A stretch of 64,000 nucleotides of DNA from Papaver somniferum (Eukaryota > Streptophyta > Magnoliopsida > Ranunculales > Papaveraceae): contig NC_039361.1 of assembly GCF_003573695.1 (NCBI RefSeq), positions 133,518,777 to 133,582,776 on the forward strand, written 5' to 3'. Under the pieces are notes generated by a model, which was given only the letters and a program-made list of their open reading frames with translations, was not told where the DNA came from and ran no database searches. Both the position numbers and the translations under genes were made by a program. The first letter of the stretch is position 1, and each line of letters starts with the position of its first letter. Below are positions 35,296-46,237 of this stretch, in pieces.

Positions 35296-37322
35296 TATTA
35301 GAGCATAGCTCGGTTGAAGTCACCAAGTGTTGGTATGTCAAGTTTGGTTGTCATATTTTAGTGTGTCAAAACTCATCTAAAGTCGCTTGTTTATATGCTA
35401 GAGTTAACTTCGTTTAGTTAGACTAGAAAGTCTAGGAATGTTGAGACATACAAGTATTACTCCGAAGACCTGAAGAATGTGAAGAAGTAGCGTACAACAA
35501 CGACGACATCATCCTTTCTATTGAGGTTAGTAACATTGACTTGAAATGTTTCATTCCTAACGTATCTATCAAGTCGTGCTATATTGAAAACATAACTGCG
35601 AAGCTATATATATTGTATATATTATATAATATTCTAGTGATGTAACATGGTCATATTTGTATGATCATAGTATTAGGGAATTAGACAACGAAGTATAACA
35701 CTTATCTTTTGAACTTCGTAGATATAACATCGACATAATCTTGTATATAGTGTTATGATTATGTAAATGGGTTATGGTGAAGATTTCATCCTAGGAAACA
35801 ATGTTTTACATTCGTCTAAAGAAAGTACATTCATGAATTTGTTTTATGAATCGAAAGGGAAATCATTAGGCTTATTGGTTTAGTTATTCATTGCAAATAT
35901 TTGGATTACCAATATGTGTGAGATGGTAGAACTGATTGTAACTTTGTTAGGTACGTATATTGGTATAACTAATCACAATGCCTGACTTATGATTTGGTAT
36001 GACTATTTTTTATTGATTGGTGTAACCGATCCTAAGTAATCATCATGAGATGGTATGATCGATATTTGTAATTAGTGTGACCAATCCTAGTAATTGGTGT
36101 AACCGATCCTAGTAATTGGTATGACCGATCACATAGTGTTGTGTAATCGAGCCTTGTAATTGGTAACCGGTCCTGGTAATTGGTGTAACCGATCCTGGTA
36201 ACTGGTATGACCGATCACAAGCAATACCATGGGAATATGGTAACCAGTCCTGGTAACTGATGTAACCGGTCTTGATAATTGTGTGACCGATCACAAGTAT
36301 TTCCATATTGAGGTATAACCGATCCTAGTGATTGGAAGAACCGATTGAACCCATGTATGTGATTTGATATTTGATCAATCGCATAGTTATCTTGGAATAC
36401 AAGTCAACCAATTTTAAACTTGTTTGTAAGTGTGGTATAACCGATTCCAAGAATGTAAATCCATGTAAATATTAAATAAGGATTTACAGTGAAAAGATGT
36501 CAACATACTTCGAACACGTAGAATAATTCTTATCATTTATTGTTCAAAGATATTCCTTAGTACTCAAGGAGATCATGTGCCCAAATAAATTGAGAATCTT
36601 TTAATAAAGGTTTTTGGTTTTATATGCTTTAATTACCAACAATTAAATGCATATCTCTAGAGAATAAAAATTAGTAATGTGTATTTACTTATTGGAGATT
36701 TTCTATAGAGAGATTTCGGAAATTTTGGACAACAAGTTATTGGAATTAGGAAAACCGAATTTTGGCATTCATTGCATATCTTGAGAATATTTTCGATTTT
36801 GGAAATTCCTTGGTGTCCAAACATCCTTGGTCTATAAATACCTAAGTTTGCATTTCTAACAAACTCTCCTAAGAGACAGGCAAACTTCATTTATTGTTGT
36901 TTCTAGTGAAACCGTCTATTCAGAGAGGAAAGTATCCTAGTTAGGTAAAATCTCTTACGACCGCTCGTCTAATGACTTTTGTGGGATCAAGAAGCTCTAC
37001 GAGTACCGTTGGTGCGAAACTATATAATTACAATGTTATTATTTTTCAACTGATTTGATTGACTAACAGTTGTTGAAACTTTGGTTGCACCTAGTTTGTT
37101 TATTCTTGAGAATCTTCTCTTCTGATATAAGATTCACTCAAACTAGATCGAAGTATCGAAAAGATCTTTCGAACTGTTTATAGATCTAAAGAAATCTTGT
37201 GATAATCGATTATTAACAGACTCAATTTTTTGTGTGGTTGATCAAAAGAGATTCAAGTGTGGTTGTACAGGTTATTATTGAAGATTAAAGAAGATTCAAG
37301 TGTGGTTGTACAGGTTATTATT
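35296..37322 (+). repeat. Copia-like LTR family B, copy 1 (3' truncated)
   Basis: It begins TATTAGAGCATAGCTCGGTT and matches 50080 onward (TGTTAGAGCATAGCTCGGTT) through to the CAAGAGATTCAAGTG...TTATTGAAGAT segment. No protein is encoded. It breaks off at Tat copy 2. The last 74 bases contain a 31-bp direct repeat (37249-37279 and 37292-37322) that sits exactly at the junction. Confidence 0.65.
36040..36330 (+). repeat. Minisatellite of about 20-24 bp in LTR B copy 1
   Basis: Units of the form ATTGGTGTAACCGATCCTGGTA, alternating with ATTGGTATGACCGATCAC, about ten units. LTR B copy 2 has a different array at the corresponding place, built on the same ACCGATCCTAGTA core. Confidence 0.8.
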
Positions 37323-37479
37323 ACCGCCAAACCAATACCCAATGAGCATCCCCCAGTTTGTGACATGTGTTGATGTCTCGAGTGTTTTGGTGGAAAACAT
37401 GTAGCAAGTTGTTGTTGTTTGGCAAGTTGATCTTGGAAGACTTGCCGGCTCGGTGGTAACCTTCGACAGTCGAGATTTT

Positions 37480-38440
37480 GCATCTTGATAGGAAGGGTAG
37501 CCGTTGATTATTGCAACCCTTCGTTTGGTAGCCAGTGGCATGAAAGCATGGCCGGCATGGCTTTAATATGTCCTAGTTTAGGCGTGGACAAAAGCTAGGG
37601 TTTTGGCATTGTTTGGGCGCGACCAAAACTAAGGCTTGGCATCGAGACAAAAGGTTGCCCTGCGTTAGTTGGTAACCTTAGACGGCTAAGATCTGCGTCT
37701 TAGATGGAAATGTGGCCGTCGATTTTTGCAAGCCTTCGTTTTGGAATCCGTGAAGGGAAGGCCGGCATGGTATGGTTTAGGCGCAGCAAGGTGGCTGGCA
37801 CTGCATGCCATTGGCACATGTGGCATGGTCGGCATGACATGGCGCGGCTTAGGCGTGGCCAAAACTAGGGTTTTGCCGTTGGGACAAAGGTTACCATGTG
37901 TTGGTTGGTGACCTTGGACGGCTAAGATTTGCATCTAAGATGAAAGGATGGCCGTTGATTGTCGCACGCCTTCGTTTTGGCAGCCGTGAGGGGAAGGCCC
38001 GCATGGTATGGTTTAGGCGCGGCAAGGTGGCTGGCACGGCATGCCATTGGCACATGTAGCATGGTCGGCATGCCTTGGCGCGGTTTAGGCATGGCCAAAA
38101 CTAGGGTTTTGGCGTTTGGCCAAAGGTTACCATGCGTGGGTTGGTGACCATGGACGGATAAGATTTGCATCTAAGATGGAAGGGTGGTCGTTGATTGTCT
38201 CACGCCTTCGTTTTGGCAGCCGTGACGGGAAGGCCGGCATGGTATGGTTTAGGCGCGGCAAGGTGGTTTGCACGGCATGTCATTGGCACATGTGGCATGG
38301 TCGTCATGCCTTGGCACGGTTTAGGCGTGGGTATTGGGCCAAAGGTTACCATGCGTTGGTTGGTGACCTTGGACGGCTAAGAATTGCATCTAAGATGGAA
38401 GGGTGGTCGTTGATTGTCGCACGCCTTCGTTTTGGCAGCC
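37480..38440. repeat. Array II in the truncated 3' LTR of copy 2
   Basis: 236-bp units as in copy 1, four units, reverse orientation. Confidence 0.85.
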
Positions 38441-38925
38441 AGCGGCATGTAGCGAGGCCGACATGGCTTTGGCATGGAATCGTGGCTGGCACGGTGGCGC
38501 GGCTGGCATGTTTGGCATGCCTTGGCGCGGAGGTGTGGTTGGCACGGCATTCCATTGGCACATGTGGTGCGGCTAGCATAGTTGGCATGCCTTACCGCGG
38601 AGACGTGGCTGGCATGGTTTGACATTGGCATGGTGGCGCGGCTGGCATGGTTGGCATGCTTTGGCGAGGAGATGTGGCTGGCATGGTTTGCCATTGGCAA
38701 GGTGGTGCGGATGTCATGGTTGGCATGCCTTGGCACGGAGACATGGCTGGCATGGTTTTCCATTGGCACGGTGGTGCGGCTGGCATGGTTGACATGTATT
38801 GGCGCGGAGATGTGGCCGGCACTGCTTGCCATTGGCACGGTGGCACGTATGGCATGGTTGGCATGTTTTGGCGCGGAGACGTGGCTGGCATGGTTTTCCA
38901 TTGGCACGGTGGTGTAAGAATTTAG
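38440..38925. repeat. Array I in the truncated 3' LTR of copy 2
   Basis: GC-rich 36/72-bp units as in copy 1, reverse orientation; source of frames up to 231 codons. Confidence 0.85.
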
Positions 38926-39513
38926 GGTTTGGTGTACGAAGGTGATGTCGGTCAATACTAAGGGTTCTACCGTGGAACATGACACATATATGTAAAAAAA
39001 AGTACCCTGGTAATTCTTACGTAGGAGTGTTGAATGATTCAATAAATGCGCTAGTGGTCCTAGTGACGTCATGTCAGATGTAAGGTTTTACGATTTTAAC
39101 CCTAAGCTAAAAACCACCGTCAACATTAAGTACCATGCTTAGCTCGGAACAGGAGCATTGTTGCGAGGTAAGCATAAGATGGTGACAGGCGAGGAAAAAA
39201 TCGAAATTACAAGTCGTGAAAAGATGGTCAGGAAGACCCGACTAACATTTTTCGAGAGGTAAGGAGAGTTCGTGATTCTCGTGTTGGCGGCCTTGCATAG
39301 ATTCTATTTGTGGTGTTGCTGGCTAGACCGTGAAGTGGTGAGATGTAGATTATCGGCTTGGCATGGGAGCCGCAGGCGTTGGTCGGCTTGGAATGGGAGT
39401 TTCAGGCGTTGGTCGGCTTGGAATGGGAGCCGCAGGCTTTGGTCGGCTTGGAAATGAGGAAACTGGCTTCGGTCAGCGGAATGGTGGAAAATGTCTTCAG
39501 TCCTTAGAATGGT

Positions 39514-41067
39514 TGATAGACACATTTTTGTGTCCGATTTGTCTCGATTCTATATATTGTTAGGGCTCATTTTTGTACTTATTATGGTGTTTTATTTATT
39601 TGTAGGTATTTTTGGCTAATAAACATTTTTGGAAAAAATTGGCTCGAAAAGTTGTCGGAAAGCACTCGGAGGACATTTGCTATTCGGACTCTCACTTTGG
39701 ATAAGGGGTAACCTAATTACTAAGGTGCATCCCATTTCCAGGCATCTGCTAATCGCTCCCCTACTCTGGATAAGGGGAAACCATCTTCAACATTCAAAAA
39801 CCAGTAAATTGGCGGAAAATAGTGCAGTTAAAGAACAGTTTTGGTGATCGTGATTTGGAGTAGTTTGAGGTCGATTAAACCTCTGATTTTGATAGGATAG
39901 ACTCCTTATGGGTCTAGGAATCTGATATGGGTGTTTAAATCGATTAGAATGGGCTCAAACGACGGATTTTTCTCACAACAAGAAAATATGGAAAGTCACG
40001 TGTGTGACCTGTTTTAGGGAATTTTAGAGTGATTAAAACGCTGTAAACCTTCCCAAATATTTGTATCTATCTAAGGAAGAGTTTAGAATAAAAAGGAAAG
40101 CTCAGAAATGCGTAGAAATCCTAAAACAAGAAATTGTCGCAACTTGGCCGTGAAGAGAAGGAAAGAGATTTTGGAAGATTTGGGAGAGATTTAATCGGTA
40201 TTTTTGATATAAATAGATGTCTTGGGTCATATAGAAGGGGTGTCGAGAGTTTGGGAACCTAAGGAGAACCAGAGAAGAAGAAATCAGAGCTTTACCAAAC
40301 TCTGTTTCTGCTGCTGCTGCTGTTGAAGAAGAAGAACAGCTGAAGAACATTGACCCTCGGTAGACAGTCGCAAAAAAGTGTCGTTGTTTAACAGCTGAAG
40401 ACATTAAGATGTTCAGGGCAGTCTTAAATCAGCGACAAAGCAACAGTTTTTCTGTAACAGTTCCATTGTAACAGCTGTTTTGCAACACCAATACACTGTT
40501 ACAAATAGTATGTGTTATTACTTTTCACTCTTTTAATCATCTTTTGAGCAACAAACACATATTTTGAGATCATGATTAATATGAGGAGCTAAACCCCATT
40601 GCTGAGGCGATAGAGGAAGCTATTTTTCCAACAAAAAGTGGTATATTCTATTTTATCTTTTTTATTTGCAATAGTTATATGATTGTTTGCCTTGAAATAT
40701 TATTGAATGAGATTTTTATTTGAGTGATTGTGATCTATTTTGATGGAGTATGCTCAGTTTTAAGACTTTTGATGCTTCATACTTGGTATTTACAATTATT
40801 ACTTTTGAAAATCTACTTGTTGCAATATTTTAGAATCAAATTAAACAAGAAAATTGCATAAATATAAGTATTGGTTTAATCACTTTGAACTTGGAAAATA
40901 GTGGAATCTTAGCCTTAGTGTTTATTTTAGTATTAATATCATCTTTGATTGATTTTGCTATAATTTTTTGTGAGTTTTCTATTTTAATATTAGGATTTAA
41001 GTCTAATCAATATCCTTTACAAGTCTGAGAATCGAACCACTTTTACCACTATCTACAAATCACATCA
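39514..41067 (+). mobile_element. Solo LTR inserted in Tat copy 2 (TSD ATGGT)
   Basis: The 1554-bp insert begins TGATAGACACATTTTTGTGT and ends ACAAATCACATCA. It is flanked by ATGGT on both sides (39509-39513 and 41068-41072). Copy 1 has the uninterrupted sequence with a single ATGGT. TG...CA ends, a 5-bp duplication and no internal region make it a solo LTR left by LTR-LTR recombination. Its terminus resembles that of the LTR at 1717, so a related gypsy family is possible. Confidence 0.9.
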
Positions 41068-41902
41068 ATGGTGTAAACTGGTTTCATAACTTCGGCTACC
41101 AAACAATGGTGATGACGCTGGAACTTCGGTTATCAAATGGTAGTGATGGCGCTTGGCAACTTTGTTGAAATCAGGGTTTGGGATGTCGAAACCCTAACTA
41201 GCGCTCCTTACTATAATCGTTGTAGAATTCTCGTACGAACTCGGATTTTGACGGTCCTCCCCTCCATCTGACCGGAAAAGAATTTCCTATCTCCCTACGC
41301 GAGAATATTTAGGTTATGAGCTCTTTTAGGAGGTGAAAACGGCCCCGACAGTGAAACTCAGAAAGAATTCAGGAGGGATGTTGCGTGCCCGAGGTAGCAT
41401 AGTCGCGCCGAGTCATTTGTTCCCGTTCATGGAGAAAGAAGGGAACTTAATTCTGTGCAAAACTCTAAAAAGTCCATCCGTATGAAAAGAGGTATTGACC
41501 TTCTTCTGTTTTCTGTTGCTCGTTTGTATCCGCGCTTTCGTCTGCAGTATCTTTCCAGTGGATTCCAAAATTTACCAAACTCCATTGCATTCTTGGGACG
41601 GATGGATGGAATATATGCTCGACAACGATCATGTCAGGGTTAATCTTGGAGATTGTGGTTGCAGTGTCAGTCCATCCTCGTTTTTAGGTTGTTCAGTGCC
41701 TGGACCTTCTGATCGTGATGATGATGTGCTGTGAATGCTTGTATGGTCGAAAACTTATGGCGCCCCGGGGTATTGTAAGTCATTGTTTTATGGGTGTCAT
41801 AAACTTTGTGTCATAAAAGACCATCCCGTGTAATATATTCTATACACAACGAGTTGATTTCCACCTTAGATATGTCTTCCACTTGTCTACCACTTATATG
41901 TT

Positions 41903-42104
41903 GTTAGAGTGGATTGTCAGGCAGCTAAGGAAGTATTGGTAAAGGATGTTAAAAATTTAGCCTCTCGGCAAATTTTTGCAAGATGGCAAGCCATTTTATC
42001 AGCGTTTGATTTCAAAATTGAATATATAAAAGGTGAAACTAATTCTCTACCTGATTTCTTGACTCGTGAATTTTTGCAGGGGAAGCATGGACTGCCAGAT
42101 AACT
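41903..42104 (+). pseudogene. Caulimovirid RNase H C-terminal fragment
   Basis: The frame shows VDCQAAKEVLVKDV, then FARWQAILSAFDFKIEYIKG and NSLPDFLTREFLQG before a stop. Both the R-D/V-D-C-A start and the FDIE(F/Y)IKG..N..(P/A)DFLTREFL end are characteristic of caulimovirid RNase H. Upstream polymerase sequence is missing, so it is a fragment. Confidence 0.8.
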
Positions 42105-42767
42105 AGGGGAAAGGCTCCTCAATTTTCTTACCCATCTCCTAATAAAAGGAACAAAAGTAATCTTATTATGATTAAAGGAAACCCAAATAAGGGAAAACAA
42201 TATTCTTCTTCAGTAGAAAAGTCGGCATTTATAATGTCCACATCAATACCTCTTTTAGCGGTAGAAACAGAACATGCTAACAGAGATCATGCAGAAGTTG
42301 CAAGCATGTACTTAAAAGAGCATATTTTACCACATTATGGTAAAACTAGAGAGTTTTATGAAAAAATACTCATAGAGACAGGATCTATACTTTTAACACA
42401 TAACACGACCAACAGTAATGGTAATGGTCCTCCTGCGTTCTCCAAGCTTGTTATTCTTAAGGTATTATCATACCGAGATTGGGGAATGAACCCTCATGGG
42501 TTAAAAAAATTCAATGATCACCCCCATATCAAACCGAGATCATATTCTTATACTGATTATATTAAAGCATGGACACATATTTTTTGCTATCAAACTCAGA
42601 GATTCTCTCATTCCTGGTATATTGGTTTTAAACTCAATACAATCAAAGAGCTACCAAATTGGTTCAGAGCATGGCTAAGTAGCTGGGGGCCATGCCCGGA
42701 GATTTTACCAGCATATATTGTAGATATGTTAAATAAGTTTTTAGTTCTCAAGAGTCATTGTCTATAA
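42066..42767 (+). pseudogene. Caulimovirid downstream open frame (ORF2-like), function unknown
   Basis: A 233-codon open frame overlaps the end of the RNase H frame by about 39 bases in another frame. It is lysine-rich at first and contains YSYTDYIKAWTHIFCYQT, HSWYIGFKL and a C-terminal LPNWFRAWLSSWGPCPEILP block. I associate the W-rich C-terminal pattern with caulimovirid proteins, but I cannot name a function. No stop interrupts it, which is notable given the decay around it. An alternative is a chance survival of a once longer viral frame. Confidence 0.55.
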
Positions 42768-43033
42768 GTTTGAGAGTGAAAGTTTCTGAGTGTTTCTTGC
42801 TTTGAGAGTGATAGTTTGTGAGTGTTTTCATGTTCTAAGTGTGAGTTTGAAGTTGTTTGGTGTGCTATCTATTAAGGAATAAAAGACTACTTTGTAAGTA
42901 TCTCTACCCGTTATCTATGTTTTAAATTTCTTTTAATTATGAAGATTCCTTTTAATTTTCTATTAATCATTTTCTAAATTATCTTTCAATCACTATTTCT
43001 ATTTATTAGTTTTAATAATATATTCTGTTTTGA

Positions 43034-43034
43034 A

Positions 43035-43077
<43 letters not shown>
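43034..43077 (+). repeat. (TA)n microsatellite
   Basis: A run of about 20 TA units in the viral intergenic region. Dinucleotide TA runs at endogenous pararetrovirus loci have been reported; here it lies inside the fragment, not at its edge. Confidence 0.9.
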
Positions 43078-43079
<2 letters not shown>

Positions 43080-43117
43080 TGTTTCAATATAAAGATAATT
43101 AAAACCTGGGAACGTTT

Positions 43118-43130
43118 TGGTATCAGAGCC
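43118..43130 (+). other. tRNA-Met primer binding site of the caulimovirid fragment
   Basis: TGGTATCAGAGCC is complementary to the 3' end of plant initiator tRNA-Met. It is the standard minus-strand primer site of Caulimoviridae and marks nucleotide 1 in their genome maps. Confidence 0.85.
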
Positions 43131-44889
43131 ATTTAAAAGGGGAGATAAAGTGCTAAATATTAGTCGCAGTGAGCTCGTAAAATAAAGTCTTCCGGGTCTT
43201 TGTTCCAAGCGACATTCTTCGAACCATCTTCTGAATCTTAGACATCGTATGGAATGATATGTGGTAAGAAGTCCCCGGTTATACTTCGGTTTGATCCGAT
43301 GGCATGAATGAATATGTGAATGTATCTTTGTGGCGTGCTCTTGAAGTCTTCGGTGTACATGTACGGCTTCGTGTTGAGAAATTCCTGCGGCTCGTGAAAC
43401 TTCGACAGTGATGATATTGGAATCAGAAATAACCTGGTTGAGGGGAGTGAAAGCGTCTCATGCTAGTAGTCCCCATGTGTATCCTATTTTCATTGCATCT
43501 CCTTGAATCCACGTCCACGTGATTTGATACAAGCTTATCGAACTCTTCTGGATGTGACGTTGGGATGCTCAGGATATCGCATGGGCGAAATATTCCGGAT
43601 AGCGAAGATGTAGGAATGATAGAGTTATGTTGTTTATCATGGATCCCTCTGTTTCTTCAAGAAAATGTTTCAGCCGCGTCTCTGGAGTTATCTCATGAGT
43701 CTTTGATGGTCGTCGATGGACTACGAAAAGAAGTCCCCAGTCGCATTTTTCTTCAGTTTCTGAAGTTGTTTTCCTCTGAGCAGGCTTGGGATCCTCCGCG
43801 GCCTCGTAAAGTATTGAAGGCGTCTTCTAGACAGAGAGGTGATGATATTCTTGCGATGCACCCTTGAAGAGTAGATGACCTTGTTGCGGCTGTGGCCTTT
43901 TGGTTGACTATGTCTTCTGAGCTTTGACAGTGAAGGGATTCCGTGTACATCCTCAGTCCTCAAGTACGGTTTACATGTTTCCATCTTTGTAGTGATTTCT
44001 GCTGTGGTGAAGTTATGGATGGCATCAACAAAGGAGCGCAAAAATTCTTGTTAGCAGATGTAATCAAAAGAGACTACATTGTCGTGGTAACAAAGTAGGT
44101 TGGATGGAATTGTATGGGCATCCGTGGAAGTAAAAGGATTGTCGGAGTTGTACGGGCATCCGTGGAAGTAAAAGGATTGGTTGGATGCGTAAGCGAGAAA
44201 AATGTCCATGACTATGAAGATTGGTTGGCTGTGATCATGATCCTTGACATGGGGAGCGTGGTGGTACGAACCTTTGCAGGAAGAAGCGTCGTTGAAGCAG
44301 CTTCAGCTCTTGGAGAAGATGTTGAAACTTAAGAAGCTGAACGCTGAAGCCTCGTCTTCGGATCTTGGAGAAGCTTATGGAGAGAACGCTGAAACGGGGC
44401 GGCTGCTGGAGCGAGCCTTGAAGCAGAGCGGCTGTCGGAGTGATCGTTGAAGCGGAGTCGCTGCTGGAGGATGTTGAAGCGGAGCGGCTGTGTTAATCAG
44501 TGTGCTGTCAAACTGGACACCCTTCAAGCGAACAATGGTTAGGAGTCCCCAGTTTCATCTATCAATCGTGCTTTCCATGAGAGGTTAGGGTTTGGGAACA
44601 GCTTCTCTGGTTGGAAACAGCTGCTTCCCTGATGCAGTGCGGTTGAGGGATGCAAATATGCCTTGATGTTGCGCCTTGGGGAAATATAGAATCTCACATA
44701 AATTTTTCATCATAGACTGCACGATTTTACGGGCGAAGTCCCCAGAAATCATGCATCTCCTGACAGGAAAAAGAGTGTTTATAAACTCAGGGGGGTTGCT
44801 GATTTTTCTTTGCTTCGATTTTGGAGAAGTCGTTCCTGATATTTTCGTGTAATGAAATTAGATTGCTGATTCCCTTCTATTTGGCGTTC

Positions 44890-45075
44890 AAGAGCAACGC
44901 TGGAAGGATGCAAGCTGCTGGTGTAGGGAAGATGCAAGTTGTTAGCGCTGGAAAGGATGCAAGCTGATGGCGCTGTAAAGATGCAAGCTGCTGTAAAGAT
45001 GCAAGTTGTTAGCGCTTGAAGGATGCAAGATGTTGGCTCTAGAAAGATGCAAGTTGTTAGCGCTGGATCGGCTTG
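44890..45075 (-). repeat. 24-27 bp tandem repeat of copy 2 (GCTTGCATCC-type units)
   Basis: Reverse-orientation counterpart of 28196-28380. Confidence 0.8.
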
Positions 45076-46218
45076 GAATGGGCGCTGGCTTGGCGTGGAC
45101 GCTGGCTTGGCATGGACGCTGGCCTGGATTTGGTATGGCGCAGACTGTCGGCTGGGCATGGCGCGGATTGTTGGCTTGGCACGGCGCTGGCTTGGCGTGG
45201 CGCGGACTTGTTCTTGCGGGCCCAGTTGCCTATTTCCATACGTAGCTCAAATAGGAAATCATTTCCTTATTCAAATTCCAAAAGTGTTATGCATATGAAA
45301 AGGGTTGGCTCTCCTTTTTATCTCGTATCTTTGTTCTCACGTCCTGGTGTTAGCGGTAGAGCGGTAGCAATAAAGTGGGCAAGTATATTCCAGCTATGTA
45401 CTCCAGCGTTTCTCTTTCAATTTGTTTTCTTGTTTTCTTGTGTTGGTGCAAACCCTAGCCATAGGTATGCCTTCCATAAATCTGTAGAAATATTGTTCTT
45501 CTGAACTGGTGTAAACCATAGCCGTGGGTATGCCTTTCATAAACTTGTAAAAACACTTCGTCATAAACAATTCCTCTTCGAATATCACCGTAGTAACGTC
45601 GGCTACCTCATGAATAGTGACGGGTAATCATTATTATGAAAAGTAGGCACGTACGGGTAGGTGACAGTTTTTTTTTTTTTGAAAGGAAAACAAAGCGCTT
45701 GGTTTATGGTTTTGATTTTCTGGATTTTTGGGTTGATAGACAAGTATTACCTCTGAGGGTTTTGGATTATTATTTGGAATGAACTGTTTTAGAATATTGA
45801 TGTTTTTGGTTATGAATATAAGTGGCATGAGTACCCCAGGGAAGTCATGGAATTGTGAATGTTGTGCGATAGTAGAAAACATGAAACACGGAAAAAAAAT
45901 ATGATTATTGGTTTTTTATCTCCCATGTGAAGATTTGAAGTAGTAGACCATGTATTTTTTCTAGCAAGACTTACTCGGTTTTTCGGATCTCCTGATGAAA
46001 AAGAATCTCCCGGGTGTAAGACCGAGTTTTGTGGGAAGCACCACCGTGACTGTGGAAAGTCCGCAGTCATCCCTTGTCATGTCATGACTGGTAACCGGGC
46101 CGTCTGGTAACTGAGCCGTCGATCCCTGGGCAGTTCGTTTGGATTATACCGTCCTGACGTCTGGGTCGAAATATGAGATCGAGGATTGAAAGTTGACATT
46201 GTAACCGAAAGATCAATC

Positions 46219-46236
46219 TCCCACTATGGTCGCAAA
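46219..46236 (-). other. Primer binding site of Tat copy 2
   Basis: On the minus strand TTTGCGACCATAGTGGGA, next to the 5' LTR end; compare TTGGCAACCACAGCGGGA in copy 1. Confidence 0.7.
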
Positions 46237-46237
46237 T

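Larger units (their letters stand above)
41771..43184 (+). mobile_element. Endogenous caulimovirid (plant pararetrovirus) fragment inside Tat copy 2
   Basis: About 1.41 kb is present here but absent at the same site of copy 1. In order it contains the RNase H C-terminus of the viral polyprotein, a second open frame overlapping its end, an intergenic region, and a tRNA-Met primer binding site. The order matches Caulimoviridae, and an overlapping second ORF is a feature I associate with florendoviruses. About 40 bases of the host element, between GCGCCCC and AAGTCTTCC, are missing at the insertion. There is no target duplication, as expected for viruses without integrase. It is an old, incomplete copy; movement protein, coat protein, protease and reverse transcriptase regions are absent. 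Confidence 0.8.

Noticed and set aside
38377..39072. 231-codon minus-strand frame
   Set aside because: Translation of LTR U3 array I and the LTR start; identical in type to the frames at 24645-25422 and 48106-48778.
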